A stretch of 12,859 nt of DNA. It comes from Zetaproteobacteria bacterium (GTDB lineage: Bacteria; Pseudomonadota; Zetaproteobacteria; Mariprofundales; Mariprofundaceae). The stretch covers positions 1-12,859 of the forward strand of contig JAJRVH010000205.1 of NCBI GenBank assembly GCA_021545625.1, given 5' to 3'. The first letter of the stretch is position 1, and each line of letters starts with the position of its first letter. The translations under genes and the position numbers were made by a program. This document shows, in pieces, positions 1 through 6,923 of the stretch. The notes under the pieces were generated by a model. The model did not search any database, had not been told where the DNA came from, and worked only from the letters and a program-made list of their open reading frames with translations.

Positions 1-232
1 ACAGCAGGGTGAGGCTGAACAGCGCGGAGATGTTGTCGTGCGTCAGCTTTGCGCATGTGTAGTCGGCCGCCTTGCGGTGCGCCTCAGGCGACACATGATC
101 GCTGAAGCGTTCGGGTACGATATCCCGGCGGGCGAGCACGGCCGATTTCTGCCGGTGCGAGAGATACAGGCCGGTCAGCGTGGCGGTCAGCGCCATGCCG
201 GCTACCAGCCAGGTCCAGAGATGGGCGGTCAT
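1..232 (-). CDS. M48 family (Ste24/CAAX-type) metallopeptidase, N-terminal fragment
   Basis: This minus-strand frame is open from an ATG at 232 to the window edge and gives 77 residues with no stop. It starts MTAHLWTWLVAG and holds one hydrophobic helix (about residues 5-23), followed by LSHRQK, a VPERF motif and an H-x-KAADY segment. This arrangement, a membrane helix and then 'RQ...VP..F...H.KA..Y', is typical of the N-terminal domain of Ste24-type CAAX peptidases of family M48, which sits ahead of the catalytic HExxH domain. The HExxH motif itself would lie left of the window and is not seen. An AGGAG sequence in the complementary strand, about 7 bases ahead of the ATG, supports the start. 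The family degrades membrane proteins or processes peptides at the inner membrane; the substrate here is unknown. The gene is divergent from the CLC gene. The family call is from motif memory and only the N-terminus is visible. Confidence 0.72.
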   Translation of the reverse strand, partial: MTAHLWTWLVAGMALTATLTGLYLSHRQKSAVLARRDIVPERFSDHVSPEAHRKAADYTCAKLTHDNISALFSLTLL

Positions 233-392
233 GATGGGCTCCTGGTCCGGGGAATATGAACGGATACGCTATCGCGGCGATGCTGGATGCCAAGTCCGCG
301 CCGCTATCCGCTGGCGGAGCGTTTTGATACGCTTCGCGCAGGAGCCGGCATTCGAAGCGAATGCCGGCCGGACTGTGTAACAAGGGGCAGCG
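233..392. promoter_or_regulatory. Divergent intergenic region between M48 peptidase and CLC genes
   Basis: This 160-bp gap lies between two divergent start codons, so it should contain promoters for both genes. I see no convincing -35/-10 pair on either strand. It holds three potential stem-loops on the CLC side: GCGGCG/CGCCGC (274-279 with 299-304), an 8-bp stem with one G-T pair (314-321 with 330-337), and a perfect 11-bp stem (344-354 with 358-368). None is followed by a T-run, so they do not look like simple intrinsic terminators. The CLC ribosome binding site, AAGGGG, is at 382-387. Confidence 0.45.
344..368 (+). repeat. Perfect 11-bp inverted repeat (stem-loop) in the CLC gene leader
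   Basis: GCCGGCATTCG at 344-354 is followed by the three bases AAG and then its exact reverse complement CGAATGCCGGC at 358-368. In RNA this would be a strong hairpin with a tight 3-base loop, ending 24 bases before the CLC start codon and 13 bases before its ribosome binding site. No T-run follows on either strand. It could be a regulatory leader hairpin, a protein-binding palindrome, or a copy of a dispersed palindromic repeat; the window alone cannot decide, as I see no second copy. Confidence 0.6.
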
Positions 393-2189
393 ATGGCGCT
401 CTGGGATGTTTTGCGCAAATGGCAGATGCGGCTGCTGGCCGGCATGCATGGCCAGGACACCGTCTATCTGGTCGGTCTGGCCGTTGTGGTCGGCGTTGTG
501 GCCGGCTATGCGGCGCTGCTGCTGCGTTTTGGCATTGAGTGGATCAGCCTGCTGTGGACCGGTGAGCGCACCTGGGAGGCGGCGATGGACTCGCTTCCCT
601 GGTATATCTACATCATGGCTCCGACGCTGACCGGTCTTGTGGTCGGCTGGATGGTGGCCCGTTTTCTGCCCGGCGGTGAATTGCGCGGCGTGCCGGGCGT
701 GCTGGCCGATCTGGTCGAACGCAAGGGGCGCATCCATCCCCGCCAGATGGGTACCGAAACGGTCGGCACGGCGCTGGCCATCGGCAGCGGCGCCAGCCTG
801 GGGCGCGAGGGACCGACGGTGGCGCTTGGGGCGCTGATCGCTTCCGAAATCGGCCACAAGCTCGGCCTGACCGAGCAGCAGTTGCGCACGCTGATCGGCT
901 GCGGTGTGGCGGCGGGTATTGCCGCTTCGTTCAACACGCCGATTGCCGGCGTGCTGTTCGCGCTGGAGGTGATTCTGGCCGACTACGCGATCGCGACCTT
1001 CAGTCCGATCGTGATTGCCTCGGTGCTGGCAACGGTGATCGCCCGTTCGGAGGTCGGAAACTTTCCGGCTTTCACGATACCCGAATATCATCTGATCAGC
1101 GTCTGGGAGATACCGGCCTATGTCGGCATTGGTGTGGTTTGCGGTCTGGTGGCGATGGTGCTTATCCGGTCCATGTCGCCGACCCGCGCCTTGTTACGGC
1201 GACTGGTGTCGGACCGGCGGCTGCGGCCGGCTGCGGTCGGCTTTGTGATCGGCTGTATGGCGCTGGCCGTGCCGCAGGTGATTTCGATCGGCTACGGCAC
1301 GGTGGGCGACATGCTGCTCGAGCGCGTGCAGCCGGAGCTTCTGGATGTGGCCGTGCCGCTGGCTGCCTTTCTGGCCGTGATTCTGGTCGGCAAGCTGATT
1401 GCCACCGTGCTCAGCGCGGCCGGCGGTTTTCCCGGTGGTTTGCTCGGTCCGGCCCTGTTCATGGGGGCGACGGTCGGGGCGCTGTTCGGCGATGTCGCGC
1501 ATCAGATTTCGCCGGCCTATTCGGAGAGCTATGGCGCCTACGCACTGGTCGCCTGCGGCGCGCTGACAGCCGCCGCCCTGCAGGCACCGCTGACGGTGAT
1601 GCTGATGGTGTTCGAAATGACGGCCGATTATCATATCATGCTGCCGTTGATGGCGGCCTGTTCGGTAGCGACGCTGGTCAAGCGCGCCTTCGGCCGGGCA
1701 TCGGTGTTTACCGAGGCGTTGGAGGAGCGCGGCATCGAGGCTCACTGGGGGCTGGAACAGTCGTGGATGCGCTCGGTGCCGGTGTCGCGGATTCCGTGGC
1801 GTTCGATTCCGGCCGTTTCCGAGCATGCGCGGCTGGAGGAGCTGAAACAGACCTATATCGCATCGGGCAAGGGCTGTGTGCAGGTGGTCGATGACGAGGG
1901 CCTGATGATCGGCATCGTCACCTTCGCCGATCTGCAGCAGTGGCTGCTCGACCCGACGCTGGATCAGGTCGTCGTGGCCAGCGAGGTGGCCAACCGCAAC
2001 GTGCGGGTGATTTCCGAATCGGCCAGTCTGCTGGAGGCGATCCGCGTGCTCGACCGCGAGGAGTTTGAACAGATGCCGGTGGTCGCCCGTGACAACCCTC
2101 GCAAGGTACTCGGTATCCTGTCGCGCAATGCGGTGTTTTCGACCTATCACAAGCTGATCGTCAAGCACGGGGAGGACGAGCATGCATGA
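393..2189 (+). CDS. CLC-family anion channel/transporter with C-terminal CBS domains
   Basis: This 598-residue inner-membrane protein has a CLC transport domain (about residues 22-445) and a CBS-domain pair (about 460-590) that usually senses adenine nucleotides. GREGP at 137-141 carries the gating glutamate E139, and FNTPIAG at 180-186 is a typical CLC segment. Residues 97-101 (LRGVP) align without gaps to the GSGIP loop of E. coli ClcA, so the central serine is arginine, R98. GLLGP at 349-353 fills the GxFxP position. F439 falls on the pore tyrosine and V193 on the proton glutamate. These changes suggest altered ion handling, possibly channel-like rather than Cl-/H+ exchange; that is inference. 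ClcA of E. coli lacks CBS domains and is shorter (473 residues), so I give no symbol. The start at 393 is supported by AAGGGG at 382-387. The 3' end overlaps the helicase gene by 8 bp. Confidence 0.93.
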   Translation: MALWDVLRKWQMRLLAGMHGQDTVYLVGLAVVVGVVAGYAALLLRFGIEWISLLWTGERTWEAAMDSLPWYIYIMAPTLTGLVVGWMVARFLPGGELRGVPGVLADLVERKGRIHPRQMGTETVGTALAIGSGASLGREGPTVALGALIASEIGHKLGLTEQQLRTLIGCGVAAGIAASFNTPIAGVLFALEVILADYAIATFSPIVIASVLATVIARSEVGNFPAFTIPEYHLISVWEIPAYVGIGVVCGLVAMVLIRSMSPTRALLRRLVSDRRLRPAAVGFVIGCMALAVPQVISIGYGTVGDMLLERVQPELLDVAVPLAAFLAVILVGKLIATVLSAAGGFPGGLLGPALFMGATVGALFGDVAHQISPAYSESYGAYALVACGALTAAALQAPLTVMLMVFEMTADYHIMLPLMAACSVATLVKRAFGRASVFTEALEERGIEAHWGLEQSWMRSVPVSRIPWRSIPAVSEHARLEELKQTYIASGKGCVQVVDDEGLMIGIVTFADLQQWLLDPTLDQVVVASEVANRNVRVISESASLLEAIRVLDREEFEQMPVVARDNPRKVLGILSRNAVFSTYHKLIVKHGEDEHA

Positions 2190-4278
2190 TCTGAATCCGG
2201 CGCAGCAACGGGCTGTCACGGCCGGCGATGGGCCGCAGCTGATTCTGGCCGGCGCGGGTTCCGGCAAGACGCGTACGATCGTGCATCGCATCGGCCATCT
2301 GATCGGCGAGCGCGGCATCGCGCCGCACCGGGTGCTGGCCGTAACCTTCACGAACAAGGCTGCGTCCGAACTGAAAAGCCGGCTGACCGATATGATCGGA
2401 GACGATGCCGGTGGCGTGGTGTCGGGCACCTTTCATGCGATCTCGCTGCGTTTTCTGAGGCGCTATGCCGATGTGCTCGGTTATCCGAAGTCGTTTCAGG
2501 TGATCGATGCGGACGACCAGAAGGCATTGATCAAGCGCCTGCTCAAGCAGCGCAATATCGCCAGCGAGCGCCTGCACCCGTCCTATCTGCTGGGCTGGAT
2601 CGAGCATTGCAAGCATGCGGCGCTGACGCCGGACGATGCGCCGGAGCACGGCTGGAACGGCGTGGACATGCGCGAGCTTTACCAGACATACCAGGGCGAG
2701 CTGCAGCGCCTGGAGCGTATGGATTTTTCGGATCTGATCCTGAATGTCGTGCGGCTGCTGCGCGCGCATGCCGATGTGGCGGCGGCGCTGAGAAGCCGTT
2801 TTGATCATGTGCTGGTTGACGAATATCAGGATACCAACCCGGCCCAGCACGAGTGGCTGATGCGCCTGTGCGGAGAGCACCGCAACCTGACCGTCGTTGG
2901 CGACGACGACCAGAGCATCTACGGATGGCGGGGGGCGGACGTGCGACATATCCTCGATTTCGAGCGTACCTGGGGCGAGGCCGGCATCCACCGGCTGGAG
3001 GAGAACTACCGCTCGTCGGGAGCGATACTCAGGCTTGCCAATGAAATCATCCGGGGCAACAGCGACCGGCACGACAAGGTGCTGCGCGCCACGCGCGGGG
3101 AAGGCGAGTGCCCGACGCTGCTGGTATGCAACGATGAATACGACGAGGCTCGCAGGATTTCGCGGGCGCTGGAAGGCTGGCGTGACCAGGGCACGCCCTG
3201 GTCGGAGATGGCCATCCTGTACCGCTCCAACCGCCAGTCCCTGCCGCTGGAACAGGTACTTCGCGAGGTCGGCATTCCCTACCGGATCGTCGGTGCGCTG
3301 GGCTTTTTCGAGCGCATGGAGGTCAAGGACGCGCTGGCCTACTGGGCGTTGCTGAACCGGTGCGGCGATGCGCTGCATCTGCTGCGTATCTGCAACAGGC
3401 CGAAGCGCGGCATTGGCGCCAAAGGTCAGGAGAGGCTGGCGCAGTTGCTGTCGTCATCCGGCATGCGCGTCAGCGAATGGCTCGATGTCGTGGCAGACGG
3501 AAACGCGGGAGACGCGGCCGGCCGTCTGATGCCGCTGGCTGCATTGTTGCGGGACATGCGTGACGGGCTGGATGCGCAGTCCGACCGGGGGCTTTTCGAC
3601 GTGCTGGAGCGCAGTGGTTATCTGGCCTCGCTGGAGGCGATGGGCGAGATCGAGGCGGCCGCGAGACTGGAAAACATCCGTACCCTGCAGGCCTATATCG
3701 AACTGTCGCTGGCCGAGGGGCTGACGCCGGTCGAGTTTATGGATCGTTCGGCCCTGTTGCAGGGCAGCGAGGAGATGCGCGACGAAGAGCGCGACGAGGA
3801 TGCGGTGGCGATGATGAGCCTGCATCGGGCCAAGGGGCTGGAATTCGATTGCGTGGCGCTGCCGGGCATCGAGGAGGGCATGCTGCCGCATCAGAGGGCA
3901 GTCGACGAAGGCGAGGCCGGCATCTGCGAAGAGCGGCGCCTGCTCTATGTCGGTATTACCCGTGCCCGCTGCCGGTTGTTGCTGACCTCGGCCCGCCAGA
4001 GACGTTTGTTCGGGGAAACGCTCTATCCGTTGCCGAGCCGCTTTATCCGCGATCTGGATGAGGATGTATTGCGGCGCGAGCAGCCCCGGCAGACAGGCGC
4101 TCCGGGCGAGGTATCCGGCGGTGTCTGTATCGGCGGCAATGTGCGCCATCCCAGCTTCGGCGAGGGCGTGGTGACGGGGATGGAGGGCTCCGGCGACGCG
4201 GTGCGCGTGACCGTGCAGTTCCGGCATGCCGGCATCAAGCGCCTGATGCTGAAATATGCGGCCCTGCAGCCGCTCTGA
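2182..4278 (+). CDS. uvrD: UvrD/PcrA/Rep-type superfamily 1 DNA helicase
   Basis: This 698-residue ATP-dependent 3'-5' DNA helicase has the full superfamily 1A motif set: Q-motif LNPAQQ at 4-9, Walker A GAGSGKT at 24-30, TFTNKAA at 55-61, Walker B VDEYQDTN at 212-219, motif III GDDDQSIYGWRG at 240-251, ENYRSS at 274-279, LHRAKGLEFD at 547-556 and LYVGITRA at 588-595. The C-terminus (about 648-698, with RHPSFGEGVVTGMEGSG) resembles the Tudor-like RNA polymerase-binding module of UvrD and PcrA, which Rep lacks in this form; this favours a UvrD/PcrA role in excision repair and clearing of blocked transcription or replication complexes. The length is near the usual 650-720. The start overlaps the CLC stop by 8 bp, with GGGGAGGA at 2169-2176 as the ribosome binding site, so translation is probably coupled. 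The split between UvrD, PcrA and Rep is less certain than the family. Confidence 0.95.
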   Translation: MHDLNPAQQRAVTAGDGPQLILAGAGSGKTRTIVHRIGHLIGERGIAPHRVLAVTFTNKAASELKSRLTDMIGDDAGGVVSGTFHAISLRFLRRYADVLGYPKSFQVIDADDQKALIKRLLKQRNIASERLHPSYLLGWIEHCKHAALTPDDAPEHGWNGVDMRELYQTYQGELQRLERMDFSDLILNVVRLLRAHADVAAALRSRFDHVLVDEYQDTNPAQHEWLMRLCGEHRNLTVVGDDDQSIYGWRGADVRHILDFERTWGEAGIHRLEENYRSSGAILRLANEIIRGNSDRHDKVLRATRGEGECPTLLVCNDEYDEARRISRALEGWRDQGTPWSEMAILYRSNRQSLPLEQVLREVGIPYRIVGALGFFERMEVKDALAYWALLNRCGDALHLLRICNRPKRGIGAKGQERLAQLLSSSGMRVSEWLDVVADGNAGDAAGRLMPLAALLRDMRDGLDAQSDRGLFDVLERSGYLASLEAMGEIEAAARLENIRTLQAYIELSLAEGLTPVEFMDRSALLQGSEEMRDEERDEDAVAMMSLHRAKGLEFDCVALPGIEEGMLPHQRAVDEGEAGICEERRLLYVGITRARCRLLLTSARQRRLFGETLYPLPSRFIRDLDEDVLRREQPRQTGAPGEVSGGVCIGGNVRHPSFGEGVVTGMEGSGDAVRVTVQFRHAGIKRLMLKYAALQPL

Positions 4279-4281
4279 TAT

Positions 4282-4288
4282 GAGGGAG
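4282..4288 (+). promoter_or_regulatory. Ribosome binding site deciding the arsC-like start
   Basis: GAGGGAG lies six bases ahead of the ATG at 4295. This favours 4295 over two in-frame upstream ATGs at 4256 and 4280. The first of these would add 13 residues overlapping the helicase gene that match nothing in the ArsC family; the second lacks a comparable site. Confidence 0.7.
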
Positions 4289-4294
4289 AAGCAT

Positions 4295-4651
4295 ATGGAT
4301 GTGACCATTTATCATAATCCGAGGTGTTCCAAGTCCCGGCAGGCGTTGGCGCTGATCCGGGAGCAGGGCATCGAGCCGGAGATCGTCGAATATCTGAAAA
4401 CTCCGCCGGATGCGGCCGAACTGGCGCGTCTGCTGGACATGCTCTGCATGCAGCCGGAGGAGCTGATGCGCAGGGGCGAGAGCGAGTACAGCGAGCATTT
4501 CAAGGGCAGGGAGCTTTCCCGGGAGCAGGCCATCGAACGGATGGTGCGCTATCCGAAGGTGATCGAGCGACCGGTCGTTGTCTGTGGCGACCGAGCCGTG
4601 CTGGGCAGGCCGCCGGAAAACGTCTTGTCGCTGTTTCAGGCCCGATTTTAA
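4295..4651 (+). CDS. arsC: ArsC/YfgD-family thioredoxin-fold reductase (arsenate reductase-like)
   Basis: The 118-residue product starts MDVTIYHNPRCSKSRQ and closely resembles E. coli YfgD (119 residues), a member of the glutaredoxin-coupled ArsC family with a thioredoxin fold. The catalytic cysteine is C11 in NPRCSKSR. The three arginines that hold arsenate in E. coli ArsC have counterparts at R59 (LMRRG), R92 (IERPVVV) and R105 (LGRPPE). True ArsC would reduce arsenate to arsenite in the cytoplasm; YfgD-type proteins share the site, but their physiological substrate is less clear, and there is no arsR, arsB or acr3 gene beside this one. The gene begins 16 bp after the helicase stop and is probably the last gene of the CLC-helicase-ArsC transcript. 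Its stop codon overlaps that of the convergent kinase gene. Family membership is clear; the arsenate role is a guess. Confidence 0.9.
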   Translation: MDVTIYHNPRCSKSRQALALIREQGIEPEIVEYLKTPPDAAELARLLDMLCMQPEELMRRGESEYSEHFKGRELSREQAIERMVRYPKVIERPVVVCGDRAVLGRPPENVLSLFQARF

Positions 4652-6783
4652 CCCGAAGGGAGCTCCTCGTCCTGTTGCATGGCCTTGTGGCAGATCTGAC
4701 GTAACTGGTCGAAGCTATAGGGTTTTTTCAGGAAAGCCGCGGGCTGCGGTATGTCCGCTGCATGCAGGCTTTCCTGATTGTAGCCCGATGACAGGATAAC
4801 GCGAATATCCGGATTGATGGCCTGCAGGCAGCGGAAACACTGGTCGCCGTTCATGTTCGGCATCGTCATGTCCAGCAAGACCCAGTCGATGTCGGCCTGC
4901 CGGTTGCGGTAAAGCTCGATGCCGTCGCGGCCGTTCTGCGCGCAGAGCACGTCGAAGCCGAGGCGTTCGAGCATGCGCCGGGCCACGCGAATGACGCTTT
5001 CCTCGTCGTCGATGAGCAGCACCGTTCCATGCCAGCGTTCACCGGCTGGTGATGTGTCGCCGGACCTGTCGCCCATGCTGTTGCCAGTCGTTCCGGCGTT
5101 GCGGCAGGCCGGCAGCCAGATTCCCATCGTCGTGCCCCGGCCGGGGTGAGATTCGATTGCGATGCCGCCGCGGTGGGCCTTGATGATGCCGAGCGCCGCG
5201 CTCATGCCGAGTCCCCTGCCGGTGAACTTGGTGGTGAAGAACGGATCGAAGATGCGTGCCTGCGTGTCGCGATCCATGCCCGCGCCGGTGTCGATGATCT
5301 CGCAAAGCGCATAGTTTCCGGGCGCAAGCCCGGCATCGGCGCCGGTTTGCAGCCTTTCCCCGCCACTCAGATGCCGCAAGCCGGTGCGCAGCGTAATGCA
5401 GCCCGGCTGGTTGTCGATGGCCTCGGCCGCATTCATGACCATGTTCAGAATGATCTGGCGGATCTGTCCCGGATCGGCTTCGACGCGGAGCGGTCGCTTG
5501 TGCAGTTCGAATTTCAGCGTGATGCTCTTGCCGACGGATGCGCGCAGCAGCGAGCGCATATCCCGCAGCAGCGCATTGATATCGATAATGTCGGTTTTCA
5601 GAAAGCCCTTGCCCGAATAGGCCAGCATTTGCTGGCACAGTTCGGAGGCTGCCTGAATGGCCGATTCGATCGAATCCAGGCTTTCCGTGCCGGTGTCGGA
5701 AAAATGCTCGCCGGCACGCAGCAGTTCGACGCCGCCCTGCATGACGGTAAGCAGGTTGTTGAAATCATGCGCCACGCCGCCGGCCATCAGTCCCAGCGAC
5801 TCCAGTCGCTGCATATGCAGCATCTGGCGCTCGATGCGCCGATGTTCCCGTTCGGCTTCCAGTCGTTCGGTAATGTCGATGGCGAAGCCGACCAGCCCGA
5901 TAACCTGGCCATTGCCGTCGCGCAGTTTGACCCGGATCAGGTCGAAGCAGCGCGGCCGCCCCTGATGATCGGTGAGTTGTTCCCTGTCGAGATAGACGTC
6001 CCTGTTTCCCTGCAGGCAAAGCCGGTCGGCCTCGCGGCATCGCCGGCCGATGTCGGCCGGCAACAGCTCGGTATAATCGGAGCTGCGGCGCAATACCTCC
6101 TCCGATACGCCGGTCCACTCCTGCATGGCGCGATTGACAAAGCCAATGTGTCCTTCCCGATCCAGCATCCAGATGCTGTTCGGAGCGTGATCCAGAATGG
6201 TTTGCAGCTGGGCGCGATTGCTGTCGATCTGCCGGTAGGAGGCATGCAGGCGGCGGCGCTGCGATTCGTATTGCGACTGGTAGATATGGGCCAGTAGCCA
6301 GAAGAAGCCGATGACCATGGCCAGGCACCCCATCTGTACGGCCGAATACGGCAGTTGCACGGCGCCCGAGGAAGCCAGCGCGGCGCCGGCGAGTATTTCC
6401 ACAAAAAACAGCAGCACCCACCAGCGCGCCTGACGAACTGATTTGATGAAATAGCTCACGAAGGGATAGCCGGCGGCCCAGTAGGCGCCGGTCATGGCCA
6501 GGGTTTCGGTAAAAATCAGCGTGGAAAAAAGGATCACCGCGCAGACCATCAGCGCATTTTCAATGGCCGCGACCGGTGTGCCGCGCCCGAGGCGCCAGTA
6601 GAGTAGCGCCAGCACCGGAATCAGTCCCCCCTGAACGGCGGCCAGATGATGGCAACAGCCGATTAGCAGGTGGGTGGGAATGAACACCCCCAGCGTGGCC
6701 ATGCTGGCCAGCAGCACGATGGCCATCGATTGTTTCCGGTTCCTTGCGGACAGCCGGAGGCGCTGGCTGACAGGCTTGCTCAT
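4648..6783 (-). CDS. Membrane-bound PAS hybrid histidine kinase with C-terminal receiver
   Basis: This 711-residue sensor kinase has an N-terminal membrane region with about five to six hydrophobic helices (about 20-168), which I do not match to a named sensor domain. A PAS domain follows (about 190-308, with ILDHAPNSIWMLD), then HisKA with phosphoacceptor H339 in GGVAHDFNNLL, and an ATPase domain with N-box NAAEAI (451-456), DTGAGMD (498-504), FDPFFTTK (512-519) and GRGLGM (522-527). The C-terminal receiver has D592/D593, phosphoacceptor D638 (LLDMTMP) and K687. It should autophosphorylate on H339 and pass phosphate to D638; no HPt protein or output regulator is encoded nearby, so the downstream path is unknown. 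The start at 6783 is the longest candidate but has only an AGCAGG directly against the ATG; an internal ATG at 6726 (M20) is possible. The gene is convergent with arsC and divergent from the NERD-like gene. Confidence 0.92.
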   Translation of the reverse strand: MSKPVSQRLRLSARNRKQSMAIVLLASMATLGVFIPTHLLIGCCHHLAAVQGGLIPVLALLYWRLGRGTPVAAIENALMVCAVILFSTLIFTETLAMTGAYWAAGYPFVSYFIKSVRQARWWVLLFFVEILAGAALASSGAVQLPYSAVQMGCLAMVIGFFWLLAHIYQSQYESQRRRLHASYRQIDSNRAQLQTILDHAPNSIWMLDREGHIGFVNRAMQEWTGVSEEVLRRSSDYTELLPADIGRRCREADRLCLQGNRDVYLDREQLTDHQGRPRCFDLIRVKLRDGNGQVIGLVGFAIDITERLEAEREHRRIERQMLHMQRLESLGLMAGGVAHDFNNLLTVMQGGVELLRAGEHFSDTGTESLDSIESAIQAASELCQQMLAYSGKGFLKTDIIDINALLRDMRSLLRASVGKSITLKFELHKRPLRVEADPGQIRQIILNMVMNAAEAIDNQPGCITLRTGLRHLSGGERLQTGADAGLAPGNYALCEIIDTGAGMDRDTQARIFDPFFTTKFTGRGLGMSAALGIIKAHRGGIAIESHPGRGTTMGIWLPACRNAGTTGNSMGDRSGDTSPAGERWHGTVLLIDDEESVIRVARRMLERLGFDVLCAQNGRDGIELYRNRQADIDWVLLDMTMPNMNGDQCFRCLQAINPDIRVILSSGYNQESLHAADIPQPAAFLKKPYSFDQLRQICHKAMQQDEELPSG

Positions 6784-6821
6784 CCTGCTTTTCTACCGAG
6801 AATGCCGGCCCGGGGCAAGCC

Positions 6822-6837
6822 TGTGACGCCGGTCACT
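6822..6837. promoter_or_regulatory. CRP/FNR-family-like palindrome TGTGA-N6-TCACT
   Basis: TGTGA at 6822-6826, six bases, then TCACT at 6833-6837 matches the core E. coli CRP pattern TGTGA-N6-TCACA at 9 of 10 positions. It lies in the 140-bp gap between the divergent kinase and NERD-like genes, 39 bp from the kinase start and 86 bp from the NERD start at 6924, a sensible place for an operator serving either gene. A weak promoter-like pair for the NERD-like gene (TTGGCC at 6837-6842 and TGTTAAGCT at 6855-6863) abuts it, but the 15-base spacing is short. The outer bases are not A/T rich as in the full CRP consensus, and no regulator gene is in view, so function is only suggested. Confidence 0.35.
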
Positions 6838-6911
6838 TGGCCAGAGGCGGAGCATGTTAAGCTTATCACCGGCGGGAGACAGGCTGCAGGAGGCGGCCCT
6901 GAACGGACTTT

Positions 6912-6915
6912 AGGA
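6912..6915 (+). promoter_or_regulatory. Ribosome binding site deciding the NERD-like gene start
   Basis: AGGA at 6912-6915 sits eight bases ahead of an ATG at 6924. The alternative ATG at 6915 overlaps this AGGA and has no good site of its own: the nearest, AGGAGG near 6888, is about 20 bases away. I therefore prefer 6924; the longer form would add only MKD. Confidence 0.5.
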
Positions 6916-6923
6916 TGAAAGAT

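Noticed and set aside
276..310. GGCGATG in the CLC leader, as in the start of a fluoride riboswitch
   Set aside because: Only the first seven bases fit. The following conserved loop and pseudoknot partners are not there, and the CLC protein has GREGP rather than the GREGV-like motif of fluoride exporters.
84..1091. A 335-codon minus-strand frame across the left divergent region and the CLC start
   Set aside because: It is out of frame with the real minus-strand M48 peptidase gene (1-232) and antisense to the CLC gene; no motifs are seen.
1194..3378. Two long minus-strand frames (1194-2429 and 2161-3378) opposite the CLC and helicase genes
   Set aside because: Both are antisense to clear plus-strand genes, overlap each other, and have shadow-frame composition.
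4256..4294. Upstream in-frame ATGs for the arsC-like gene
   Set aside because: They overlap or touch the helicase gene, add residues not found in the ArsC family, and lack the good ribosome binding site seen for 4295.
5146..6297. A 383-codon plus-strand frame inside the kinase gene
   Set aside because: The minus strand encodes complete PAS, HisKA and ATPase motifs over the same bases; the plus frame has none.
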